From NCBI GenBank assembly GCA_036583965.1, contig JAZBQD010000034.1, positions 1,984,001 through 2,048,000 on the forward strand: a DNA stretch of 64,000 nucleotides. The letters run 5' to 3'. The notes beneath the pieces are model-generated. The model searched no databases and was not told the origin of the DNA. It saw nothing but the letters and a program-made list of their open reading frames with translations. Below, piece after piece: positions 1 through 10,683 of this stretch. Origin of the DNA: Prunella strophiata. Its lineage: Eukaryota > Chordata > Aves > Passeriformes > Prunellidae. Numbering within the stretch: position 1 is the stretch's first letter; every line of letters starts with the position of its first letter. The translations under genes were made by a program, and so were the position numbers.

Positions 1-114
1 TGTCCAAGCAAAGCAGGGATTGGATGCTGGGGTGCCATGGCTGCAGCCCCAAACCCAAGGCATGCCCAGGGTGGTGCCCAGCAGAACCAACAGTGCTGTC
101 ACCCTGAATTGCAG

Positions 115-3100
115 TTCTTCAAAATGGGCATTGCCATGTGCTTCATCGAGATGCGTGGCTCCACCATCCGCGAGGCCAAGAGCCGCAGCTTCGAGCTCAT
201 CACCCCCTCCAAAACATTCAGGTATCCTGGAGTCCAGGGGGGCTGAGCAGGGAGGAGCAGCCCGGAGCTGGGCCTGGGTGCTGGTGGCTGCAGCCCCCCG
301 AGCTCTGGCTGTGCTGGTGCCCCCAGCTTCGTGGCGGAGTCGGAGCGGGAGAAGCGGGAGTGGATGGAGGCGCTGCAGGAGGCCATTGCTGAGATGCTCT
401 ACGACTACGAGGTGGCAGAGAAGATCTGGTCCAACAAAGCCAACAAATACTGTGCTGACTGCTGGGCTCAGAGTCCTGACTGGGCATCCATCAACCTGTG
501 CGTGGTCATCTGCAAGCAGTGTGCAGGTGGGACAGCTCCTGGGGGGCACAAGAGCATCCTTGGGGTGTGGGCTGGCCTGGCAGGCATGGTGCTGCCTGGG
601 GTGTGGGCATAACTTGGGGCTCAGTTCCCTGGCAGGATCAAGGGGTGCTGACTGTCCTGCTCCCTGCAGGGCAGCACCGAGTGGTTCTTCCAGTGCAGCT
701 AGGGCACAGTGTCTGGCAGAAAGCGCGAGCCTGGGTTCCAAATGTGCAGGTGCAAAGCCTGAAGCTGGACACCAGTGTCTGGTCCAATGAAATTGTGCAG
801 GTGAGGCACTCAGGGGTGCAGTGAAATCGTGCAGGTGAGGCAATTAGGGGTGCAATGAAATCGTGCAGGTGAAGCACTTGGGGGTGCAGTGAAATTGTGC
901 AGGTGAAGTACTCAGGGGTGCAGTGAAAGTGCAGGTGAGGACTCAGGGGTGCAGTGAAATTGCTCAGGTGAGGCACTTGGGGGTGCAATGAAATTGTGCA
1001 GGTGAGGCACTCAAGCCAGGGCATGGAGTGCTCAGGGGCCATGCTGCTCCTCTGGAGGGGCAGCAGCCCCACAGTCTCCCTCAGGATACAGGAACACTGG
1101 GAATCCTGCTCCTCCTGCTGACCCTGGGGCTCGCCATGACCATGGGACTCTCCCACAGCTCTTCATCGTGCTGGGAAATGACCGAGCCAACCGGTTCTGG
1201 GCCGCTCGGCTCCCCGCCACCGAGGCCATCACCCCGGACAGCAGCGCCGAGCAGAGACGGGACTTCATCACCCGCAAGTACCGGGAGGGGCGGTACCGCC
1301 TGCCCCACCCCCACTACGCCACTCAGGAGGAGGTGCTCCAGGTAGGGGACAAATCCAGGTGCTGGGAGCCACCCCGGAGCTCCTGGTGTGAGGTGCCTGC
1401 GCCTTCTAGTTGGCTGCATGTGCTCACTGCCTCGTGCCGGGCAGATTTTGGGAGGTTGTGCCCTGGTTTGGCTGCCTTGGAGCAGCCCTGGGAGGGAGCT
1501 GGGGTCTCCATGAGCCAGGGCGGGGTCCCGAAATGTGCCTGTTTCACCCCAGGCTCTGTGCACTGCAGTGGCAGGACCAGCCCTGCTCAAGACCATCCTG
1601 CAGTTCTTCTCATCCTCGGAGGCTGCTCTGGCCTCTGATCCTGCTGCCAGCGAGGCAGCCCCAGGGGCCGACCTTTGGTGGGGACCAGAGAGCAAAAGGC
1701 CCAGGAACCTTTCAGGTAAAGAGGACCCTCGAGCCCCATCTGGCTGTGGTGGAGGAAATTCCTGTTTGCTGCTGGCCCTGCCCCCTGCTGGCCCAGGGCT
1801 GGGGACACTCAGGGTGTCAGGTGTGGTGGCTCCCTGGGGGACCCACCCTGTTGAAGGATTCCTCTGGAATCTCTGATGCGCAGGTTCCTCTGGAGTGCCT
1901 TTTCAGGGAACCCCATGCCTGCACACCCCATTGCCTACACCTGCATGAGGTGGATCTCCCTCTTGTACCCATAATTTGGTGGGTGCCTGCTTCCCCCCCA
2001 CCCTCAGGACTGTGTCCCACAGGGAGCCCCCGCGCTCAGGACCCGGGGCCAGAGGGTGTCTACAACGAGATCACCCAGCCAGTGACACACAGTGGGTTCC
2101 TGTACCGGGCCACGGCCCCCCCGAGGCTCCCAGGGGCCAGGAAGAACAAAGAGGGTGAGTGTGGGCAGCATGGGAGGGCAGCCAGAAGGTGCCCACCCCA
2201 GTGCCACTGACCCCTCGTTCCTGCAGACTTCCAGCGCACGTGGTGCTCCCTGGAGAGAGCCCTGCTCTTCTTCGAGACTGAGAAATGCACTGAGCCCCTG
2301 GGCCACATTGACAGTGGGGATCTCATCTCCCTGGGGGTCAACAGAGCCCACCAGACACTCACCAGCCCTGGCCCCATTGAAAGGTACCCCCAGCTATGCC
2401 CCCAGTCATGCCCAGAGAGCGTGGGGCACACAGACAGCAGGGCTGGGCTCCCTGCTCGGTGCAGTGGCTGCTCTGGCTCTGGGGGCAGGGACAGGGTTGC
2501 CCTCATGGGCTGGTTCATCCTCTGCAGGTTTCGCTTCACCCTTGAGCTCTTCCTCAGTGGGGAAAAAGTGCAGCAGCTGGGAACTGATGGGCCTGAAACG
2601 CTGCAAGCCTGGGCCAGTGCCATTGGCAAGGTGAGCCAGCCCCAATGCGTCCCCAGACTCTGGCCCTGCTTCCCTACTGTGATTCCTCACAGCTCCCCAT
2701 GCTCTTCATCTGCTGTGGGAAGCACTCTCCTCCCTCTCCAGGGGCTCCCATCCTCCCTGGTGACCCCGCTCATCTCCTGTTCCATCCCACAGTGGTTCAC
2801 CCCCGTGAGCTGCCACTGCCTGCTGGGCTACGAGTTCCAGCGCGTGGGCCAGCTGCGCTACAAGTGTATGCTGAACCCCGAGCGCTGGCAGCGAGCCTTC
2901 TTCATCCTGCAGAAAAGCCACCTCTTCATCTGCCCCGCTGAGGAGGACGGGGCCGAGGACAGCATCAACCTGCGGCGGCTGCAGGAGCTCAGTGAGTGCC
3001 ACAGCCCGGGATGGGCACCGCGCGCGGCCCCGCGTGGCTCTGACTGCTCAGCTTCTCACCCCAATGCAGGTCTGGTTCCCCCCACGGACACCCCGGAGAA

Positions 3101-6100
3101 GAAGGAGCTGCTGGTCCTGGTGGAGATGGGGAGGTGAGTCCTGGCTGTTGGGATGATGGGGAATGAGCCTAGCAACCTCGGTGTGCTGCCCAGGGCAAAG
3201 GCACTTCGGGATGTGTTGGGACTCAGATGTTTGTTAGTTCTTATCTATGTCACAGTCCCACAAACCATGAGTTCTACAGCACTTCACTCTAACAAATTAA
3301 AAATTGAGCCCCATCTCTCTCTCTACAAGACCTTTTAAGGATAAACTGTCCAATTAAGAAATTACACCTAAATTATTTTTACTTTTAATCCAATAACCAA
3401 CCACCCCTGCGTGCAACGAGGACTTTTTTATCCAATTACACAAAACCACCCAAACTCATGGAGAAGAAGGTGGAGAAGAAGGACCAGCCTCCGCCCTAAA
3501 ACTTCTATCTTGCTTTACATATATTACTATGTTCTAAAACTTTAAGTTTTCCACCCTGTGATAATACCCACTTCCTATTCAAACTACACGCCCATAATCC
3601 CAGTTCTGTCATTCAATTTTGGAATCCTTCTCCATGGCTTCAAATGCAGTGTTCTCTTGGGGGTCAGTGCCTGTCAGCACAGAAAGTCTCAAATTCTCAG
3701 TAACCACAGTTTCAACCAGGATGGGCTGATGCTGATCCCAAATCCCTGGTGGGGAAGTTACAGGGACAGCAGGGCTGAGACCGAGGGCCTTGCAGAGGTG
3801 TTTTGGTGGGGTAGGGTATCCCTTGCCTCAGCCTGGCTCCCTGTCACAGGCAGGAGGGGATAACTGCCCCTGGGACAACCCTCATTCCCTCTTTTCTGCC
3901 CTTGTTGTTCTCAGGACATTTTACCTGCAGGGCTTGTCGCGGGCAGACTCGGCAGCGTGGTACAGTGACATCCAGGCGTCAGCAGGGGGCCGAGGAAATG
4001 CTCTGAGGGACCAGCAGCTGAGCCGGGGGGACATCCCCATCATCGTGGACTCCTGCATCGCCTTCATCACCCAGTACGGTGAGCCCAGCGCCCCCAGCAC
4101 CCTCCAACACCTCGGGCTGGCCGATGGACCCAGGCAGGAGGCACTGCTCCGGGGCCACCAGCTCCATGAGGGATTCTCTGGGCAGGATCCGGCCCCTGTG
4201 ACCCCGTGTCCCTGTCCCAGGGCTGCGGCACGAGGGGATTTACCGCAAGAACGGAGCCAAGTCCCGGATCAAGGTACTGATGGAGGAGTTCCGGCGGGAC
4301 GCCCGCAACGTCAAGCTGCGCATCAGTGACAACTTCATCGAGGATGTCACTGACGTGCTGAAGAGGTTCTTCCGGGAGCTGGAAGATCCCCATCTTCACC
4401 CTGGAGCTGCACCCGCAGTGGAAGGAGGCTGCAGGTACCTCCTTCACCCAGCCCTGCTCTGTTGTGGCTTCATTTGTGGTCTCCGTGGGGCCCCCTAAGC
4501 TATATGTTCTCTGGTAGCAGCAGCAGGCAAGGAGACTCCACACAGCTTCTGAGGGTGCTAATTAGATGGGGGTTTATTGGGGGTCCCACCCCTGGGAGCA
4601 GCATGGTTTCTGAGGGAGAAGGGGGAAAAGGGGAGAGGGAGGGGGAGAGAGGGAGAACCTTGGGAGAAAGGGGCCAAGAGAGCACCTGGTCTCCCTGGCA
4701 CAGCTTAACAGGGAGATTCAAAGTGGGCACGGAATAAAACTTGGGCCAATGGGATTACAGATACATGATACTGCAGGGGAGGATCACAGGCTGGAATAAA
4801 CCGTACATTTTCGAGGGGTGAGACAGAGCATACCATTTAACTAAAATGTAACACCACACTGCTCCACGCTGGGTTCCCTCTGGCCAGCATTCCTCTGGGT
4901 GGGTCCTGGTGCCAGCCTTGGTGCCGTGTCACCCCTGGGTCTGCTGGGTTCAGCCAGGATCTGGTTTTCCTCCCTCCAGAGATCCCCTCGAAGCCGCAGC
5001 GCTTGGAGCGGTACAAGGAGCTCATCCATCGCCTGCCCCGCCTCAACCACAAGACCCTGGCTGCGCTCATCGGGCACCTCTACCGGTCAGTGGGGCCCCC
5101 CTGTCAGGGTCCCCTGGTCCAGCCAGCCCTGTGGGTTCTCCCTGCTGCCCAGGGAGGGCTGGCTCCTATCCCTAAGAGACAGGGAGGGCCCTTGCCCTGC
5201 TCCACCCACACAGCTGGTGCTGGGACACCTTGAACATTCCTAAAGTCATCCTGCAGCAAGGGGGAGCAGCAGGAAGTTTGGGACTAGGGGACAGCACCCT
5301 GTAGGATGTAAATGTCATGCAGTACCCCAAAAAGACAGAAAACACTCAATTCCCATCGTGAGTCAGAGTTTGAGGTAGCGCTGTTGTCTGGTTTGATGGC
5401 AGAGGGAAGTTCTCAAAACAGGAACTGCCTAGTTTGAAGTTCCCACTGCTGAGGGGCTGGAGACATCCAGGCTGTCTGTATGAGGCAGAGGAGGGTGGCT
5501 GGGGCTGAAACCCCACCCTGAGTGGGACCAGCCCCTCACCTCTGTGCTCCTTGTGCCAGGGTGCAGAAATGTGCAGACCTCAACCAGATGAGCACCAAGA
5601 ACCTGTCGCTGCTCTTCGCACCCAGCCTCTTCCAGACCGATGGCAAAGGGGAGCACGAGGTCAAGGTGATGGAAGATCTCATCGACAACTATGTCAGCAT
5701 CTTCAATGTAAGCAGGGGCCTGCAGCCCCCTCCATGCTGGGTCTGATCCAGACCCCTTGGATCCCCCCATGGCGCCCACCTCTGCCTCCCCATGTGTCCC
5801 TCCACCCTGGCCCTGTGTCCTCAAGCTGGATCCTGCTCCACACTGACCCTGTGCACCCTTCCTCTGGCAGATTGATGAGGATCAGGTATCCCAGATGGAT
5901 CTGGAGAACAGCCTGATCACCACCTGGAAGGACACCCAGGTACTGGGAATGTGCTTGTTGGCCCACACCACATCAGGGACCCCTGGGTTGGGGGGACTGG
6001 CTGGAGGATGGGGACACTCCCAGCTGCCCACCCTTGGTCCCCACTGTCCCATATCCTCATTACAGAAAGGATGTTCCCCCTCTTATCTCCCCTGTGCCCA

Positions 6101-9100
6101 CCACCCTGAGGCTCCTGCCCAGGGGAGGAGCAGCCTCAGTTTCCCGGGATGCCCTCTCCAGCCCTGGGAAGGTGGGATGTGCTCAGCACCCACACTGACA
6201 TCTCACCAATGCCTGCTCTCCCCACAGCTCTCCCAGGCAGGAGACCTCATCATCGAGGTGTACCTGGAGCAGAAGGTGCCCGACTGCTGCGTCACCCTGA
6301 AGGTGAGTGCCAAAGCAGGGCTGTGCCAGAGCATGTGAGGAGGGGACAGCTCCTGGTGCCCCTGGGACCCATCCTGCACCACCCGCCGCAGCTCCCCGTG
6401 TGTCCGGCCCCAGGTGTCCCCCACGATGACAGCAGAGGAGCTGACCAACCAGGTGCTGGAGATGCGCAACGTGCCCGCCAGCCTGGACATCTGGCTGACC
6501 TTCGAGGCACTGGAGAACGGGGAGCTGGGTGAGCACAGGGGGATGGCCCAGGGGGATGCTCCTGGCATGGCCAGGCTGGTGAGGGGCAGGTGAGGGGGAC
6601 AGGGGGTGGCTTTCTGGTGGTGGCAGAGGGAACAGGAACTGGCACGGGGAAGGGGACACGGTGGTGAGAGTGTCCCTGTGTCCCCAGAGCGGCCCCTGCA
6701 CCCCAAGGAGAAGGTGCTGGAGCAGGCCTTGCAGTGGTGCAAGCTCCCAGAGCCCAGCGCCGCGTACCTGCTGGTGAGGAAGGTGCCCATCGGCGAGGGC
6801 AGCTGTCTCTTCACAGGTAAGGCGAGCACAAAGGGACCCAGCCCCTCGGGGTGTCCCCAGAGGGGGACAGCTCTGCCTGAGCTTCCCCTTGCAGCCATCA
6901 GGGGCACATCACCGAGACCCACAGTGTGGTCCCCTGCAATCCCACCCTGCCCAGCCCCCTGACCCTTATGTCCCCGCACTGGGCAGGTGCCAAGCGTGAG
7001 ACCCCCAAGTGTGGGCTGCTGAAATGCCGGGAGGAGCCCCCCAAGCTGCTGGGGAACAAGTTTCAGGAGCGTTACTTCGTCATCCAGGACAGGAGGCTGC
7101 TGCTGCTCAAAGAGAAGAGGGTACAGGGGATGCTGTGGGATGGACCTGAGTCCCAGGGGTGGGAGGACGAGCCTGGGGACAGCAGCAGCACAGTGGTGGC
7201 TGTTCTCCTGGCAGGGAGGCTGGCACCAAGCTGGGCTGACCCACTGGATGTCCTTTCCCAGAGTGCCAAGCCGGAGCGTGAGTGGCCCCTGGACGCAGCC
7301 AAGGTTTACATGGGCATTAGGAAGAAGCTGAAGCCACCAGCTCAGTAAGTGGCACCTTCCCAGCCGTGGCACTGGGGCAGATATCCATCCCTCAGTGCCT
7401 GCTCCTGGCACCCAAACCCAGCTGCCAGAGTACACCTGGACCTGAAGCCTGTGCCCGTGGGGCAAGCTTAGCATCCTGCCCCACTGCCCAGAGACCCCAG
7501 GCTGTGTCTGAGCTTGGCAGTGCTGCCCTTACATCCTTGTGTTCCTTTCCAGGTGGGGTTTCACGCTGACCCTGGACAAGCAGCAGCTGTGAGTACCTTC
7601 CCCTGCCATCCTGGGCACTGGAGATCTGTCCCCAGTTTTAGTGGGAGTGGGACAGCCAGGGGCAGCGGTACAAGACCCTGGGCTTAGGGCAGAGCTGGGG
7701 CAGTTGAGAGGCAGAGTAGTGGGGCCACATTGTCCCTGGCACAGGATGGGAGCCAGGCTCCAGGTGCCACCTACGTCCCTGCCACACAGCCTTCCTGCCT
7801 CCCCACCCACACTAGCACCCCTGGGTGGTGCTGGGTGCCCAAAAAGCTCTCACCTTGACCTAAAGCAGCAATTTGGGCATGCAGAGATTTTCAGAGATTT
7901 AGCCCCATGGAGGGTAGATGAACCTGAGAGCCCCAGGCTCACAGACAAAGTGACAAGGGAACAAGGGAACAAGGGGACATGGCAGCTTCTCCACTATTTG
8001 CTCTGCAGGTACCTGGTGTGCTCAGGGCAGGCTGAGCTGTGGGACTGGACCACCAGCATCCTCAAGGCTCAGGTGGGTGCAGGCTGGTGGTGCCACCCAT
8101 CTGGGCTGGGCTGGGAGGGGGCTGGCAGGTTGTGACCCCCATGCCCACCCTGTCCCTGTGCACAGCACGATGACCTGCGCCCCGTGGTCCTGCGCCGGCG
8201 CTCCTCCTCCGACCTCGCCAAGCAGAAATTCGGGACGATGCCACTGGTGCCCCTGCACGGGGACAGCACTGACGCCACCATGCTCTCTGCCAACCAGACC
8301 CTGGTAAAGCCCCTGCAGCTCCCCTTCCCCACAGGTTCTCCTGCACCCATCCTGGTCCTTGTACCCACCCCGGGACCCCATGCCCACCCTAGGGCTGGAC
8401 AGGCTGGCGCACCAATGGGTGCTGTGTGTGCTGTGTGCCATGCTCGTGTCTGTGCCCATGTCCGTGGCAGCTCTCCGTGCCTGCAGGCTGCTGCACCCTC
8501 TGCCCCTCCCCTGCCTGCCCAGGCAGCCCTGGCCCTGCTCCATGCTCTCTGTGCTCACCCCTGTCCGTCTCCTCTGTTTCTAGCGCCGCCTGCACACGCG
8601 AAGGACTTTGTCCATGTTCTTTGTAAGTACCTGGAGCGCCCGCTGCTGGCTTTGCACTGTGCCAGGGCTCACCTGCAGCATCCCACGGGTGCTCAGAGAT
8701 GTGCCCACCTCGTGGGGCAAACGAGGGGGTGCCCACTGCTCTGTGTGTTCCCTGCCTGGGGATGTGGGTCCCTGCATGGTCCCAGTGTGGGCAAGCAAGA
8801 GCACACCGGTCCAGCCCAGTTCCCAGAGCCTCTCTTGGTGGGCACACATTGCCCATAGGGTATCAGTGGAAGAAATGTGAGGAAAGAGGTTTAGGTGTGC
8901 CTTGTCATCAGGTTATTTCCAAAAAGGCCACCAGGCTGAACCTCATCTCTCCTGGCTTTGTGCTCTGCATGGCATCCACCTGCCCGCCCCCACCCCGGAA
9001 TGCTCTGCCAAGGGGTGCTGGGCTGCTGGCATGGGCCATGCCCAGGCAGGGACCAAAACTGCCCCTTCCTCAGCCATGGGGAAGAAACAGCAGCAGCACC

Positions 9101-9833
9101 TGAGCTGAGGGACCTGGTGAAGGGGGGGTCCCCTGCAGGTATTGGCCCCATGGTGAGGGACAAGGATCCCCAGGCAGTGCGGGGAGGGCAGGGTGAGGGG
9201 GGACAGAGTGGTACAGCTGAGCTGTGTGTGGGCAGTGCCCCTCACCCTGCTCCCTGCCCTCCCCAGCCCATGAAGATGCACCAGGACTCCCTGGAGGAGC
9301 AGCAGGAGAAGGAGGCAGACACTGATCCTGTCTATGAGGAAGTGGGGAACTTCCCCGAGCTGGAGGCGCTGGACCTGGGGCAGGGGCTGCTGGCAGAGCT
9401 GGCGGCCGTGCCCCCCGTGGACAGGTCCAAGAAGCCATCCCTGTTCCCCGAGGAGCCCCCAGGCACCACCCTGCGCTCCTCACTGCCTGCCAGCCCAGCC
9501 CAGAGGGTGACAGGTCCCTCTGTCACCAAAGCCGTGTCCCTCGAAAGGGGCTTGAACCTGGAGAGCAGCAAAGCTCCAAGCCCAGGGCTCAGACCCACCA
9601 AAACCTCCTCTCTGGAGAGGAACGTGGAGCCTTCCCTGGCACTGGGCAGGGACTGGGAGCAGGCAGCCACACCGGGGAGCAGCCCCACAGCAGAGACCTC
9701 CCTGGAGCTGCCCAGGAAGAGGAGCTTGCAGCCTCCTTCACCCATCAGTGACAAACTGATGCAGGAGCTCAGCAGTGTCATCCTCAGGAAGAGCGATGGC
9801 CAACCCCCAGGGCCTGGCCAGCCGGTGACGTGA
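115..9833 (+). CDS. ARAP3: ARAP3, 3' part (ArfGAP, RhoGAP, RA and PH domains), 5' end outside window
   Basis: ARAP3 is a PI(3,4,5)P3-regulated GTPase-activating protein for Arf6 and RhoA acting at the plasma membrane. Exons read from splice sites: 115-221, 327-526, 670-800, 1159-1341, 1553-1715, 2023-2154, 2227-2383, 2528-2630, 2793-2991, 3070-3133, 3915-4078, 4221-4434, 4980-5085, 5560-5707, 5871-5939, 6228-6302, 6414-6528, 6688-6816, 6987-7120, 7262-7344, 7553-7588, 8009-8072, 8166-8303, 8584-8622, 9267-9833. Domains in order: end of a PH domain; ArfGAP with zinc ligands CADC and CKQC 16 residues apart, then GQHR with the catalytic arginine; two PH regions; RhoGAP with GIYRKNG arginine finger; RA; a last PH; and a tail with VYEEVG and a C-terminal LMQELSSVILRK. 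The match to remembered human ARAP3 is close, for example SANQTL then RTLSMFFPMK. Exon 4221-4434 has one extra base (run 4388-4391), and the exon at 670 has about 15 extra in-frame codons. Stop is TGA at 9831-9833. Confidence 0.95.
670..800 (+). other. ARAP3: ARAP3 ArfGAP exon with extra in-frame sequence after GQHR
   Basis: The exon enters in phase 1 and leaves in phase 0 with no stop. It starts GQHR and ends SLKLDTSVWSNEIVQ, as expected. Between them the human protein, from memory, has about 10 residues, whereas here there are about 25. The inserted stretch contains HSVWQK, encoded by bases resembling those for TSVWSNE about 50 bp downstream, so a local duplication is plausible. Confidence 0.6.
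797..1021 (+). repeat. Intronic tandem repeat of about 34 bp carrying repeated 5' splice sites
   Basis: Seven CAG|GTGA junctions occur after positions 800 (the true exon end), 833, 868, 902, 933, 967 and 1001, at spacings of 31-35 bp. The unit includes TGAAATTGTGCAGGTGAGG, which is the last coding bases of the exon plus the donor. The array therefore arose by tandem duplication of an exon/intron boundary. Confidence 0.9.
3210..3690. mobile_element. LTR-like AT-rich insert in ARAP3 intron
   Basis: A sharply AT-rich block sits in an otherwise GC-rich intron between exons 3070-3133 and 3915-4078. Its style (clustered CCAATTA/CCAATAACC motifs, long A/T stretches, TG at the left side and CA at the right) resembles solo LTRs of songbird endogenous retroviruses. 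No open reading frame is present. Limits and family are uncertain. Confidence 0.5.
4503..4858 (-). mobile_element. Probable solo LTR fragment, reverse orientation, in ARAP3 RhoGAP intron
   Basis: The insert between exons 4221-4434 and 4980-5085 has a purine-rich centre (4612-4690) and TTTATT at 4573-4578, which reads AATAAA on the minus strand. It begins near TGTTCTC and ends near ACACCACA. No coding potential was seen. It is called from composition and position only. Confidence 0.35.
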
Positions 9834-10448
9834 CCCGCTGTGCCAAAGGGGTGGCCACCCGCCTGGGGGTCAAGTCGTGCCCGGTGGCAGCGATGATGGG
9901 TACCCCAGTGGCAGAGATGATGGGTACCCCACACTCCCACATCGTGGAACCCCCACCCTGCTCCTCCTCCTCATCCCGGAGCCAGGCTGGGATCAGGAAC
10001 CGAAGGGACAAGCGGCGACCAGGATGTTGGGCCATGGTACCCCTGGTGGGAGGGCTGGGACTGCTGCCACCCGTGCTCTTGCTCGTGGGTGGCACATCTG
10101 TCATCGAGCCCAGCATCAAGTGACACAAGTAAAAGGGAAAACAAAAGCAGGAAGGTGGTGCCCACATGGTTTGGCAGCATGGCACCATGCCAGGCAGGGG
10201 GCATGGGGTACCTGCCAGCACGAGGGAACACAGCGTGGCCCCTCCAGCACTGGGCCTGCGGGGCAGGGCCAGGACACCCAAGCCATCCCCCCCTTCCCTT
10301 CTTGCATCCCCTGTGGCATATTTTGGGGGGAAAGGGGGAGCAGCAGGAGCAGGGCTGGCCGTGTGTGCCTGGCATGTAGTCCTGGCGATGGAGGGCAGCC
10401 CCTCCTCAGCGAGGGTGTTTGTATCTATTCCTGCCACCAGCAGGGAGA

Positions 10449-10454
10449 AATAAA
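10449..10454 (+). terminator. ARAP3 poly(A) signal AATAAA
   Basis: AATAAA lies about 615 bp after the ARAP3 stop, giving a compact 3' UTR (9834 to about 10,475). It abuts the opposite-strand signal of the receptor gene. Confidence 0.85.
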
Positions 10455-10456
10455 GG

Positions 10457-10462
10457 TTTATT
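10457..10462 (-). terminator. Poly(A) signal of the PAR-like receptor gene
   Basis: TTTATT on the plus strand reads AATAAA on the minus strand, about 220 bp past the receptor stop codon. With the ARAP3 signal it forms AATAAAGGTTTATT, so two convergent genes end in the same 14 bases. Confidence 0.75.
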
Positions 10463-10683
10463 TGTACTCTGGAGGGTTTGGTCACTGCAGGAGGGGTGGT
10501 GAGGGATGCCAGGGTCTGGCAGGTGAGGAGGTCAGGTGCCAGGCACCCAGCTGAGGGTCCCATGGAATTGAGCAGCACTGGTGTCATCAGGGGGGCAAAA
10601 CTGAGGCAAAATCCTTGTGAACCTCAGATCCAAGTGGAGTTTTTTGCCCAAGTCTATTGCCAGCCCTTCATGGTGGGCCTGCT

